Shown here: piece by piece, positions 28,472 to 37,317 of the stretch
Position numbering within the stretch: position 1 is the first letter of the stretch
Layout of the letters: every line of letters starts with the position of its first letter
NCBI GenBank assembly: GCA_963742315.1
Contig: CAVULE010000001.1
Coordinates: forward strand, 496,001-560,000
Length of the DNA stretch: 64,000 nucleotides
Direction of reading: 5' to 3'
From: AV69 sp963742315
Lineage (GTDB): Bacteria > Verrucomicrobiota > Verrucomicrobiia > Chthoniobacterales > UBA10450
Made by a program: the position numbers and the translations under genes
The notes under the pieces: model-generated
Told to the model about the DNA's origin: nothing
The model's input: only the letters and a program-made list of their open reading frames with translations
Databases searched by the model: none

Positions 28472-29191
28472 ATGGCTCGCCAAGTCCTCATCACAGGCGT
28501 TACCGGTGGTATTGGCGGCGCGCTCGCTGAATCCTTTACCGCAAACGGCGACATGGTTATCGGAATCGGCCGACGTAAAGACAAGCTTACGGCGCTTCGT
28601 GATCGGCTTGGCGAAAGCTTTGATTCATTGCAAGCAGACTTAGAAACTGTCGAGGGAATCGACGCCGCTGTGGACGCCTTGGGCGACCGTGCAAACGCGA
28701 TCGACGTTCTCATAAATAATGCTGGCTCGATGAAGTTCACGCCGACACATGCGCTCAATGCGCACGATGTTCACTCTCAGCTCGCGATCAATCTTCTCGC
28801 TCCAATTTGGCTCACTCGCAAACTCCTCCCCGGTATGATAGACCGAAAGTCCGGGCTTATTGTGAATATGGCTTCCGCGGCCGGCGAAAGGCCCTCCCCG
28901 AAACTTGCTGCTTACGGGGCAGCCAAAGCGGGCCTCATACATTTCACCCGCACTCTCGCGGCCGAATATGCGGACGCTGGCATCCGGTGCATCGCTATAG
29001 CTCCTGGCCCGGTCCAGACTGGATTAGTAGACAAATTTACGATGGCTATGATTGTGAGGTCCGTCCCATTGAAGCGCGCGGCGCTACCCGCCGAGATCGC
29101 CGATTTTGTCCGTTATATCGCCTCTGATGCCGTAAATTTGGCCACGGGATCGGTCTTTACGATAGACGGTGGCTTGAGTATTAGATCCTGA
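28472..29191 (+). CDS. Short-chain dehydrogenase/reductase (FabG-like)
   Basis: 239 residues, starting two bases after the LuxC stop. Classical SDR features are all present: cofactor loop TGVTGGIGGALAE, NNAGS, catalytic Ser in MASAAGE, YGAAKAG with catalytic Tyr and Lys, APGPVQT and the C-terminal TGSVFTIDGG. It is most like 3-oxoacyl-ACP reductases, so it may reduce a ketone on an ACP-bound acyl chain, or act on the LuxC aldehyde product. An ACP gene follows 35 bases later, which favours ACP-bound substrates. The exact substrate is unknown. Confidence 0.88.
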   Translation: MARQVLITGVTGGIGGALAESFTANGDMVIGIGRRKDKLTALRDRLGESFDSLQADLETVEGIDAAVDALGDRANAIDVLINNAGSMKFTPTHALNAHDVHSQLAINLLAPIWLTRKLLPGMIDRKSGLIVNMASAAGERPSPKLAAYGAAKAGLIHFTRTLAAEYADAGIRCIAIAPGPVQTGLVDKFTMAMIVRSVPLKRAALPAEIADFVRYIASDAVNLATGSVFTIDGGLSIRS

Positions 29192-29226
29192 AAATTGATG
29201 GATCAAGAGATAGAAAAAAAGTAGAT

Positions 29227-29469
29227 ATGACCAATACTGCTCAGCGTGTGCGAGACCTCGCGGCCGAAGAGTTCCAAGTATCGGCCAATGAGGTGCAGCC
29301 GACTTCCGGTCCAGAAGATATCAAAGGATGGGACTCGACCGCCCATATGCGGCTGATGGCGCGTATCGAAGAAGCCTTCTCTGTTTCCCTTGATATCGAG
29401 GAAATTGTCGAGATGGTCACTATTCAGGCCATCATCGACACGATCAATGCCAAAATTGGCAAATCTTAA
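29227..29469 (+). CDS. Acyl carrier protein
   Basis: 80 residues. A four-helix carrier protein with the phosphopantetheine attachment Ser in GWDSTAHM, followed by acidic helix II/III (ARIEEAFSVSLDIEEIVEM). It closes the AMP ligase-LuxE-LuxC-SDR operon and is the obvious carrier for that set. It is shorter than and distinct from the second ACP at 29773 (DSFGILEM type). Confidence 0.88.
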   Translation: MTNTAQRVRDLAAEEFQVSANEVQPTSGPEDIKGWDSTAHMRLMARIEEAFSVSLDIEEIVEMVTIQAIIDTINAKIGKS

Positions 29470-29772
29470 CAAACCAGCAGGCTACGCTTTCTCGCGACGT
29501 ATTGGATATATCGGATGGTCATCTTTTTCATTTTGTTGCCCATCCTCTTTGACGATCCGCTAACCGGCGACGCGCAACGCTGTCCCCTTCCAGATTCCCC
29601 ATCCAGCCGGCAAACCGTCGCTGATATGATCGGGAGCCGGATGGTCAATTGGAACTCGAGCGTGCCGCCGGCACGAGATTTCATACCGGCCAGGGGGATC
29701 TCCCGGCAAGCTATGTCAATTTACATTTACACAAAAACACCAGCGTTCTAGTCTTATAACTACACAAACTTT
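29470..29772 (+). other. Intergenic region between two carrier protein genes
   Basis: 303 bases. One open frame (29515-29751) has no recognisable domain. A GTGCCGCCGGCAC palindrome at about 29660-29672 is the only structure noted. A promoter for the downstream ACP/KAS III-like/acyltransferase triad may lie here, but I cannot place it. Confidence 0.35.
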
Positions 29773-30075
29773 ATGAAGCCCGTGACTTCGAACGACATCC
29801 GGCAGTTTCTGCTAGTCAGATACTCTGGAACGATAGAAGCACTGGGGCTAATCCCCGCCGACCTGCCAGACGATTTCGATCTACTTTTGAACGGAGTGAT
29901 CGATTCCTTTGGCATTCTCGAGATGGTCAGCGCGATAGAGACGGAGTTTGAGATCGAATTAGACCTGGAGGCCCTGGATGCGGAGCAAATCACGGTTCTG
30001 GGTCCGCTCTCGCGTTTCATCGCGGGAGGGGATTGTTTTCGGAATGTCCCTAATCCGGACGTGGCAGGCAGTTAG
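29773..30075 (+). CDS. Acyl carrier protein, DSFGILEM type (first triad)
   Basis: 100 residues. The carrier Ser sits in GVIDSFGILEMVSAIE. The second half reads ELDLEALDAEQITVLGPLSRFI, almost the same as the ACP at 44375 (DMAALDAEQITILGPLSRYA), so the two are paralogues. The N-terminus (IRQFLLVRYSGTIEALGL) is longer than in fatty-acid ACPs. It starts a block of ACP, truncated acyltransferase, KAS III-like protein and acyltransferase that is repeated at 44.4-46.2 kb. It probably carries the acyl group that the KAS III-like protein uses. Confidence 0.85.
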   Translation: MKPVTSNDIRQFLLVRYSGTIEALGLIPADLPDDFDLLLNGVIDSFGILEMVSAIETEFEIELDLEALDAEQITVLGPLSRFIAGGDCFRNVPNPDVAGS

Positions 30076-30182
30076 GTTACATGTTGAAACTTCTGTCTCA
30101 CCGATTCCGATCGGAACAAATCAGCCGTTTTCGTTCAAAATTTCGCTGTGTCCAACAGCATGACCAGCTTAAAGTGTCTGCG

Positions 30183-30326
30183 ATGTCGGAGCGAAGGCTG
30201 CACGGTTTATGGAACAGGGTTCTGCAGATCCTCGCCCGAGTTATGGCAGGGGCAACGTCTACGCGGGTCCGGCTGAATCGCTGGCGCGGCGGCCAGGGAG
30301 TTTCCCGTCAAGTCAAGCCCTGCTAA
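30183..30326 (+). pseudogene. Truncated 5' copy of the hexapeptide acyltransferase gene
   Basis: From ATG 30183 the encoded MSERRLHGLWNRVLQILARVMAGA and then STRVRLNRWRGG closely parallel the N-terminus of the full-length gene at 31643 (MSERLLRGLKNRILQFLAR, TTRVRLNRWRGV). Similarity stops right after NRWRG, before the hexapeptide repeats; the frame then runs into a stop at 30326. It lies between ACP and KAS III-like genes, where the second triad has no such piece. It looks like a leftover of an unequal exchange or duplication. Confidence 0.75.
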
Positions 30327-30390
30327 GCTTAATATGGGCAGGAAAAGCAGGGTTGCGTAATCCCGTCCGAAGACCTGTTTAGTTATTGGT

Positions 30391-31356
30391 ATGATACTTC
30401 TGTATCGAGATAAGCCCATTTTTGTCTACTGCTTCAATCATCAACTCGGCAGCGTTGAAAGGGACTTAAGTCAATTAAAGGCAGAAAAGCTATTGCTTAG
30501 CAGCGCAGACACTCTGAGCGCCATAGGTTATTGTCATAACGTCGGCCTTGCGAGAAACGAAAGTCTTCTAAGTCTCGCGACGAATCCTGTATCGCTAGCT
30601 CTACAAGAGGTTCGAGAACCGGCTGGCTTTGTCTTTCAGCATTCTCTTGCTGAAAGTGCACTTTTGCCCTACGACCCCGCCGAAACGAACCTCGCTTTGC
30701 GAACGCGTTATTTCCCAGCAGAAATGATGAGACAGCTTCAGGTCGATCATTTGCCGTACTTCTGTTCATTTGCCAGTGGCTGCGCAGGTTTTAGTTCGGT
30801 GCTGGGACTAGCGGGAGGTTTTTTGTCCTGTTCTTCCGATGATCGCCCTGCCATCTGTGTGATGGCCGACTGCATTCCGCCGGGAGTTCCCTATGACATG
30901 TTAGAAGAACGAATACTGGCCTCGGATCACAGTTCCGCTTTTGCAGTTGGGCGTGAGCAACGCGGATATCAGTTGCTAGGAATCAACTACTACTCCACCA
31001 CCCGAACGAAAGTCCCCTTTTTGGAGATCGTAAAGCGGACGGTGCGTATGATAAAAGAGCTTGCCGCGAATCTGGGCCTCGATTTGGCTGGAAGTAATAG
31101 TGCCATTCATTACCCTAATATTTTCCCGGAGACATGGGTCACGGTAACGCGATATCTGCGAAGTCCACAGATCGAACACGTCGTTGATGGAATGTTCGAT
31201 CGAGCGCACTGCGGGGCGACGGATTCGGTTATTTCGCTGGCAAAACTTCATCGAAGCGAAGAGGGACGTATTCACATTGTCGTCAACTATGGAATCGGGC
31301 TTCACCTTGGGGTTTGCATGTTCAAGGAGACCGACGCAAACGAATCGGCGACCTGA
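30391..31356 (+). CDS. KAS III-like (FabH-fold) acyltransferase, first triad
   Basis: 321 residues with thiolase-fold hallmarks: catalytic Cys131 in SFASGCAGFSSVLG and His240 in AIHYPNIF. The position where FabH has GNTSAAS reads GATDSVISL, so the catalytic Asn is missing and Asp278 lies next to it. KAS III homologues with a Cys-His-Asp set are known to transfer acyl groups to oxygen or nitrogen acceptors rather than condense with malonyl-ACP; this is a by-eye alignment, so the parallel is inference. The paralogue at 44770 keeps the same substitutions, which argues against sequence error. It follows its ACP and precedes a hexapeptide acyltransferase. Confidence 0.78.
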   Translation: MILLYRDKPIFVYCFNHQLGSVERDLSQLKAEKLLLSSADTLSAIGYCHNVGLARNESLLSLATNPVSLALQEVREPAGFVFQHSLAESALLPYDPAETNLALRTRYFPAEMMRQLQVDHLPYFCSFASGCAGFSSVLGLAGGFLSCSSDDRPAICVMADCIPPGVPYDMLEERILASDHSSAFAVGREQRGYQLLGINYYSTTRTKVPFLEIVKRTVRMIKELAANLGLDLAGSNSAIHYPNIFPETWVTVTRYLRSPQIEHVVDGMFDRAHCGATDSVISLAKLHRSEEGRIHIVVNYGIGLHLGVCMFKETDANESAT

Positions 31357-31642
31357 GAGGTCGCCAGGTTGGTGGGATCCACGGACTCTCTTCTACCAGT
31401 GGCAGGAGACCTTCTTCGAAAAGCAACCGTCGCCACCGGCTAAAAGGCCGGTACGTGGCAGAAAATGCGAAGGCGACTATCAATTGAAAGTCCGGCATCT
31501 TAACGAGCAATTGGAGTCTCCTTGTCTGATGCTGCGGCTCGATGCAACGCGCTGGAGCAGCGAGATTTGCACGTTCGAGACTTTATTATACGCATAATTT
31601 GAGTGCTTTTAGCGCCGCGGTTGTATAGCCTTGGATGAGCGT

Positions 31643-32140
31643 ATGTCCGAGCGGTTGTTGCGCGGGTTAAAAAACAGGATTCTTCAGTTCCTGGCGCGAA
31701 ATGCACCGGGCGCCACAACGACACGCGTGCGACTCAACCGCTGGCGGGGCGTAAATATCGGCAAGGATGTTTGGATAGGATATGACGCAATCATAGAGAC
31801 CTCTTGCCCGCATTTGGTTACGATACGCGATCGAGCGGCGATCGGCGTGAGGGTCACCATAATTGCCCATAACCGAGAGCAGCGGGGTGTAATAATCGAA
31901 GAAGACGTTTCGATTGGGCCAGGGGTGATAGTGTTACCAAACGTTACTATTGGGCGCGGAGCGGTCGTAACTGCGGGAAGCGTCGTGACGAAGTCAGTTC
32001 CTCCTAAAACGCTGATGCAAGGAAATCCGGCACGGCCTGTTGCGACGGTTGACATCCCGTTTGGACTCAACGTTTCAGTTAAAGAGCTTGCAAAGACACT
32101 GAGACCGATTCGGCGGGCAGCGCGGGAGACGGATACATGA
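31643..32140 (+). CDS. Left-handed beta-helix (hexapeptide) acyltransferase, first triad
   Basis: About 165 residues from ATG 31643 (TTG 31631 also possible). After a basic N-terminal helix (GLKNRILQFLAR; RVRLNRWRGV) come hexapeptide repeats: VNIGKDVWIGYDAIIE, VTIRDRAAIGVRVTIIAH, VSIGPGVIVLPNVTIGRGAVVTAGSVVTKSVPPKTLMQGNPARPV. This is the WcaF/maltose O-acetyltransferase layout with a catalytic His in IIAHNRE. Such enzymes transfer acetyl or other acyl groups to sugars. A full paralogue is at 45717 and a truncated one at 30183. The 260 bases before it hold no gene. Confidence 0.88.
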   Translation: MSERLLRGLKNRILQFLARNAPGATTTRVRLNRWRGVNIGKDVWIGYDAIIETSCPHLVTIRDRAAIGVRVTIIAHNREQRGVIIEEDVSIGPGVIVLPNVTIGRGAVVTAGSVVTKSVPPKTLMQGNPARPVATVDIPFGLNVSVKELAKTLRPIRRAARETDT

Positions 32141-32435
32141 GGAAAAGTGAATCGTCGTGGCAACGCGCGAGCCGGCTCGAGTCAACCGATTGCTGTCGGT
32201 CCTAGCTGAATGGTTTCAGATCGACATTGCAATTGCGCTGCCCTTTGTTCTAAGATGGGAAAGGTTTGCCGGAAATCCCGCCTCCGATAACCTTCAGATG
32301 AGCGTAGTAAGATCCTTGAAAGAAGACAGTTAAGTGCTATCTTTTGCCAGTCGCGGCGCCCACCGCGCGCAGAAACCAGAGCACACTTTCGATTTTGAAC
32401 GGTTTGACCACTAACGAGAAGTCTGATTTCAGTCT
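32141..32435 (+). other. Intergenic region without recognisable features
   Basis: 295 bases between the first triad and the GT2 gene. I see no open frame of useful size, no convincing hairpin and no promoter that I can place. Confidence 0.4.
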
Positions 32436-33713
32436 GTGATTAATCAATCGCAAGTAGTTGTCCCGATTCGGCAAGATCGATTGGCCGGACTTGAGCTGTC
32501 TATCTTGATGCCCTGCCTCAATGAGGCGCGCACGCTGGGAGCATGCATCAGTAAGGCGCAGAATTTCCTAAAGATGAATGGCGTTTCCGGAGAAGTGATT
32601 GTTGCCGATAACGGTAGCACGGATGGATCAATTGAGATTGCGGCGGAGCTGAACGCACGCGTGGTTAACGTTCCGGTCCGTGGCTACGGCGCCGCTCTCG
32701 CGGCGGGGATCCAAGCAGCGAAGGGAAAATACATCATCATGGGGGATTCGGACGAGAGCTATGACTTTTCCGCTCTCACACCTTTCATCGACAAACTTCG
32801 CCAGGGTTACGATCTGGTTATGGGTAATCGTTTTAGCGGAGGTATTGCTCCGGGAGCGATGCCGCCGATGCATCGTTACTTCGGCAATCCTCTGTTAACT
32901 GCACTCGGACGCCTTTTCTTCTCCTGCAAAGAAAGCGGCGACTTCTATTGCGGTCTTCGCGGTTTCCGCAGAGACGCCGTCCAGCGACTAACTCTGCAAA
33001 GTCAAGGGATGGAGTTCGCGCTGGAAATGATCATCAAAGCTGAAATGCACGGACTCCGAATAACCGAAGTGCCTACTACCTTATCCCGCGATGGCCGGGA
33101 CCGGGCTCCGCATCTTCGTCGTTACCGCGACGGCTGGCGAAGTTTGCGCTTCTATTTATTAATGAGCCCGCGCTGGTTCTTTGGAGTTCCAGGCATGGTT
33201 TTGTTAGCAGGCGGCGGGTTAATCTCGGCGTTGCTACTCACGGGTCCGATAACACTGGCTTCGGTTACGTTTGACTATCACACATTACTCTATTCAACCG
33301 CGGCGATTCTCCTCGGCTACCAATCTATTTTGCTCTTCATCTTCGCCAAGCTCATGGCTGTCGAAACAGGCTTGCATCCGCCTCAAACCAAATTCTGGTT
33401 CTTGGAGAAACGAAGGACGCTAGAGCGTTGTATGGTCGCCGGCATCGCGCTGATTGTGTTAGGCATTGTACTCGGAATCATTGCGGCGCGGCAGTGGGAG
33501 TTAACGGGTTTCGGCTCCTTGCAGCCTGCTGCCACCATTCGATTGGTTATCTGTTCAGTGTTGTTTCTGCTCCTTGGCGGCCAGACCGTTCTAGCCGGCT
33601 TTTACTTCGGCCTAATAAATCTGGTAGCGGAGCGCAAAGCGCAACACCTCTCGTCGGCTGGTCGAGCATCCGAGCTCGAGACAACTGATGGCCGCGACGG
33701 AGGAACAGTGTGA
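32436..33713 (+). CDS. Dolichyl/undecaprenyl-phosphate sugar synthase-like GT2 with C-terminal membrane domain
   Basis: 425 residues from GTG 32436. The GT2 core resembles polyprenyl-phosphate mannosyl/glucosyltransferases: LSILMPCLNEARTLGACISKAQ, VIVADNGSTDGS, IIMGDSDESYDF (DxD-like), MGNRFSGGI and YRDGWRSLRFYLL. Four hydrophobic segments follow from about residue 245. It would move a sugar from a nucleotide donor to a polyprenyl phosphate. The next genes are GT-C enzymes, which use exactly such lipid-linked donors, so the pairing makes sense. The C-terminus (ERKAQHLSSAGRASEL) is hydrophilic. Confidence 0.88.
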   Translation: MINQSQVVVPIRQDRLAGLELSILMPCLNEARTLGACISKAQNFLKMNGVSGEVIVADNGSTDGSIEIAAELNARVVNVPVRGYGAALAAGIQAAKGKYIIMGDSDESYDFSALTPFIDKLRQGYDLVMGNRFSGGIAPGAMPPMHRYFGNPLLTALGRLFFSCKESGDFYCGLRGFRRDAVQRLTLQSQGMEFALEMIIKAEMHGLRITEVPTTLSRDGRDRAPHLRRYRDGWRSLRFYLLMSPRWFFGVPGMVLLAGGGLISALLLTGPITLASVTFDYHTLLYSTAAILLGYQSILLFIFAKLMAVETGLHPPQTKFWFLEKRRTLERCMVAGIALIVLGIVLGIIAARQWELTGFGSLQPAATIRLVICSVLFLLLGGQTVLAGFYFGLINLVAERKAQHLSSAGRASELETTDGRDGGTV

Positions 33714-33812
33714 GAGAGGTTGGGACGGACCGGGCAGTTCTAAACGAACCGCAAAAGAAGACGCGCTCAGGAGCCGCAAGGGCGCAAGTTAGTAGCGCGG
33801 TATTGGGGCGAG

Positions 33813-35525
33813 GTGGTTGTGGTTACCATTGCCGTGCTTCTCTGGCTACCACGCTTGTCTGGCCCTATTGATTTGCGCTGGGATGCCGGCGTTTATTACG
33901 TTCTCGGCACATCACTCAGCAGCGGTCAAGGCTATCGTATTCCAAGCGAACCCGGATCGCCCGAAGCTGTGCAATATCCTCCACTACTTCCCGCTTTCAT
34001 CGCCGCGCACCAATGGTTCTCCGCGACAAGCGATCCCGCAGTAGTCGCGCCGCGACTGCGGGTGTCGTATGCCATCCTTTCGGTTGCCTTTGCCTTGGCT
34101 GTGCTGGCACTGGCCAAAAAATTTCTTACCACCAACGCCGCCGTTCTCGTCACCGCACTGTGTCTTCTGCATCAGCTAACGATATTTCTCTCCGATCTCC
34201 TGTTCGCCGAGCTTCCCTTCGCCCTCGCCGGCGTGATATTTGCCATCGTTGCCATTTCTTCCCCACGATCAACGTTTCGCGAGCTTGTTTCATTCGTTCT
34301 TGCGACCGCGGCATTTCTCCTGAAAACAATGGGGATCGCATTGTTTGCCGCGTGGGTGTTGGATGCGTTCCTGCGGCGCAGATGGAAAGTCGTACTCGTT
34401 CGCTCTACGCTTGCCTTGCTGCCCGTTATCGCGTGGCAGGTCCACGTGACACGAGTAGTTCACAGCCGGGAATACACCCATCCCGTCTACGAGTATCAGC
34501 GAGCGGCCTATCAATATTCAAACGTCACCTATGCGACGAACGCATCGTTGCGCCATCCTTTTCGGCCCGAGCAGGGCACCATGAACTCAACCGCATGGGT
34601 CGAGCGATTGACCGGCAATTTTCCGTGGTTAATGATGGCGGTGGGCGAGACGTTGAGTGCAACAGCCGAAACCTGGCCCCTGAAGAGTTTACAGACGCGT
34701 CTTTGGCCGCGACGACTCGTTAGAGGAAATGAAAGCCCTGATGCTGTCTCTCCCGTGGGCGCAGGAATTCCCGAACCATCATTCATTCGCACCTACCTAC
34801 TCATCGGGATACCGCTGGTAGCTCTGGCGTTGCTTGTTGGAGTCGGTCTGGTTGTGCTCTTTCGTCAAGAATCTTGGTTGACATTTTTTATCGTTGTCGC
34901 GACCCTCGGTCTCGTCTGGCTGACTCCGTGGCGGCCCCAATTCGCCCGCTACCTGATGCCACTGATGCCATTTCTGCTGATCTGCGCCGCGCTCGGTTTC
35001 GCCCGAATCTATGGCGCGCTCAAAACTGGCGGGCATTTCAGATTAGTCGGTCGTCTAATTCTTGTTAGCTTGCTCTTTCTCTGCTGCGCGATTCGTATTC
35101 TCGTGCCGTTGAAACTGTTTTATTTGCGCGGCGGCCGGGATGGATTGTTTCGCGGGGATGAGATTGGACACACGCCCCGCTTCTTCGCACACGACCGTTC
35201 ATGGCAGGATTGGGAAGACGCAGCAGCCTGGATCAAAACGCATGCTTTGGCTGACGCGATTGTGGCAACGAGCGCCCCGCATCTTCTCTATTTATTAACT
35301 GGACGACTCGCGGTGCTTCCGCCGATGGAAATCGATCGAGCGCGCGAGCAGCATCTGCTGGAGACAGTTCCGGTCTCCTATGCCATCGTCGATCAACTCG
35401 AGGCGCTGGACGTCACCCGGCGCTATCTCGGGCCTTCTGTAAGTTCGTCGAATGACTGGCGACTTGTAAACACAGTTCATGGAACACGAATTTATCAGGC
35501 CACTGAAGTCACTATTCCACATTAG
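33813..35525 (+). CDS. GT-C membrane glycosyltransferase (ArnT/PMT-like), first of a tandem pair
   Basis: 570 residues, about 10-12 membrane segments. The first periplasmic loop carries the acidic motif SGPIDLRWDAGVYYVLG, as expected for the catalytic Asp of the PMT/ArnT superfamily. It is followed by GQGYRIPSEPGSPEAVQYPPLLPAFIA. A C-terminal soluble part ends in HDRSWQDWEDAAAWIKTH...TSAPHLLYLLTGRLAVLPPME. The GTG start at 33813 cuts a reading frame that stays open to 33744 without any start codon, so the true start is uncertain. It uses lipid-linked sugar on the outer face of the inner membrane; the acceptor is unknown. It is strongly alike to 35534-37309. Confidence 0.85.
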   Translation: MVVVTIAVLLWLPRLSGPIDLRWDAGVYYVLGTSLSSGQGYRIPSEPGSPEAVQYPPLLPAFIAAHQWFSATSDPAVVAPRLRVSYAILSVAFALAVLALAKKFLTTNAAVLVTALCLLHQLTIFLSDLLFAELPFALAGVIFAIVAISSPRSTFRELVSFVLATAAFLLKTMGIALFAAWVLDAFLRRRWKVVLVRSTLALLPVIAWQVHVTRVVHSREYTHPVYEYQRAAYQYSNVTYATNASLRHPFRPEQGTMNSTAWVERLTGNFPWLMMAVGETLSATAETWPLKSLQTRLWPRRLVRGNESPDAVSPVGAGIPEPSFIRTYLLIGIPLVALALLVGVGLVVLFRQESWLTFFIVVATLGLVWLTPWRPQFARYLMPLMPFLLICAALGFARIYGALKTGGHFRLVGRLILVSLLFLCCAIRILVPLKLFYLRGGRDGLFRGDEIGHTPRFFAHDRSWQDWEDAAAWIKTHALADAIVATSAPHLLYLLTGRLAVLPPMEIDRAREQHLLETVPVSYAIVDQLEALDVTRRYLGPSVSSSNDWRLVNTVHGTRIYQATEVTIPH

Positions 35526-35533
35526 ACTAAGAT

Positions 35534-37309
35534 ATGCCCGCTTCAGAAGTAGTTAAGGCAGGTAATATTCGACCGCAGCCTTCTCCAACGATATGGGGAC
35601 ACGGGCTTGTCATGAGATTTTGGACCGAAGCTGTGGTCATTGCCGTCGTTATCCTCCTGTGGGCGCCACGTCTTTCCGGACCGATCGATCTGCGCTGGGA
35701 CGCAAGTGTCTATTACTTACTGGGCAGCTCGCTCGCACAGGGCGATGGCTACAGAATAGCGAGCGAGCCGGGATCTCCGGCAGCGTTGCAATACCCGCCG
35801 CTGCTTCCTGCAATTATTGCTCTGCACCAATGCGCGCTCGGAACTAGCGATCCTGCGACAGTAGCTCGCTGGCTGCGGATTACTTACGCGATTCTTTTCT
35901 TCATCTACGCGTTGGCTGTCCTGGCGCTGGCCAGGCGCTATTTGCGACCGGTCTTTGCCGTGGCGGCAGTTCTACTTTGCCTGCTTAACCCTTTTACGAT
36001 TTTCCTTTCCGACCTCTTGTTCGCGGAGGTTCCCTTTGCGCTAATCAGCGTCGCTTTTGCTCTGCTAGCGGGCGCTCGCTCGGCGCGAGTTGGACGGTGG
36101 TGGTATGAGCTTTCTTCGTTCGCGCTGGCGGCAGCGGGGTTTCTCCTGCGAAGCGCCGGCCTCGCGCTGCTCTTTGCCTGGGTGCTGGATGCAATAATGC
36201 GACGCCATTGGCGTCTGGCGTTGATCCGAACCAGCCTTGCCCTGATACCGGTTCTCAGTTGGCAAGCGTACGTCGTTCATGTCCAGGCGAGCCCCGAGTA
36301 TGCCCACCCTGCTTACGAGTATCAAAGAGCTCCCTATCAATACTACAACGTGAGCTACCAAAAGAACATGCGATTGGTAGACCCCTTCCAGCCTGAGCTA
36401 GGAACACTGAATGCGCGGGCATTTGCCGGACGGCTCGCTACCAGCATAGTCACAGTTCCTGGTGCTCTCGGCGAAATAGTTAGCGCCAAGGAGAAAGATT
36501 GGCGCGGCACCATGCTCTGGCTGCAAGGCCTTATCTCCACGCACCGGTTGTTCCCGATAAGTCTGGTGCGACTACCCATATTCGTCCTGGCGGCTTTGGT
36601 CGTCGCTGGGCTGGTTGGCTTCTTTCGCCAGCGCGAATGGTTGATGATTTTTATCATTCTTGGGTCTATCGGACTGGTCTGCCTTACACCATGGCCAACT
36701 CAGTTCACTCGCTACCTCGAACCACTCGCTCCATTCTTAACTATTGCCGGCATGTTAGGCCTTAGCGAAATAATAAGGGCGTCAGCACGATGGCCCAAGA
36801 AGGCCACTCTTCTCCTCCGAGTTGTTTCTTTCTCTCTTCTGCTAATCGCCGTTGTCGTCGAACTTCATACCGCAGCCTGGTTGTTCAGTGAACGAGGGCG
36901 TCAGCCCGTCGTCTTTGCTCACGCCCAACACAAGGCCGCGCCGAAGTGGTTCTTGTATGATCAATCCTGGCAATACTGGCAACAGGCGATCAGCTGGATC
37001 GATGAACACGCGCCCCCTGACGCAATAATAACGACGAGCGCGCCTCACTTTTACTATTTGCAGACAGGACGCCTTGCTGTCCTTCCACCGATGGAAGCTG
37101 ACCCTCGTGAAGAGCGCCGGCTTCTTGCCGCTGTTCCAGTTTCTTATGCTGTCGTAGATCAGTTGGAATTCCTCGATACTACGCGGCGCTATCTTCTCCC
37201 GGCAATGAAAGCTGATCCCGCCGGCTGGCCTCTGGTTCATACTATCGGAGAAACAGCCATCTATCAGAGAACAACGCCTGCGCTCGCCTCGGACGTGACA
37301 TCTCGTTAA
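35534..37309 (+). CDS. GT-C membrane glycosyltransferase, second of a tandem pair
   Basis: 591 residues, paralogous along its length to the previous gene (LWAPRLSGPIDLRWDASVYYLLG; GYRIASEPGSPAALQYPPLLPA; YAHPAYEYQRAPYQYYNVSY; TTSAPHFYYLQTGRLAVLPPME). Eight bases separate it from its neighbour. It has an N-terminal cytoplasmic stretch of ~25 residues that the first copy lacks in its annotated form. Tandem GT-C enzymes with similar acceptor regions suggest that two different sugars are added or two positions are used. Function is by family. Confidence 0.86.
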   Translation: MPASEVVKAGNIRPQPSPTIWGHGLVMRFWTEAVVIAVVILLWAPRLSGPIDLRWDASVYYLLGSSLAQGDGYRIASEPGSPAALQYPPLLPAIIALHQCALGTSDPATVARWLRITYAILFFIYALAVLALARRYLRPVFAVAAVLLCLLNPFTIFLSDLLFAEVPFALISVAFALLAGARSARVGRWWYELSSFALAAAGFLLRSAGLALLFAWVLDAIMRRHWRLALIRTSLALIPVLSWQAYVVHVQASPEYAHPAYEYQRAPYQYYNVSYQKNMRLVDPFQPELGTLNARAFAGRLATSIVTVPGALGEIVSAKEKDWRGTMLWLQGLISTHRLFPISLVRLPIFVLAALVVAGLVGFFRQREWLMIFIILGSIGLVCLTPWPTQFTRYLEPLAPFLTIAGMLGLSEIIRASARWPKKATLLLRVVSFSLLLIAVVVELHTAAWLFSERGRQPVVFAHAQHKAAPKWFLYDQSWQYWQQAISWIDEHAPPDAIITTSAPHFYYLQTGRLAVLPPMEADPREERRLLAAVPVSYAVVDQLEFLDTTRRYLLPAMKADPAGWPLVHTIGETAIYQRTTPALASDVTSR

Positions 37310-37317
37310 AAATCGGA

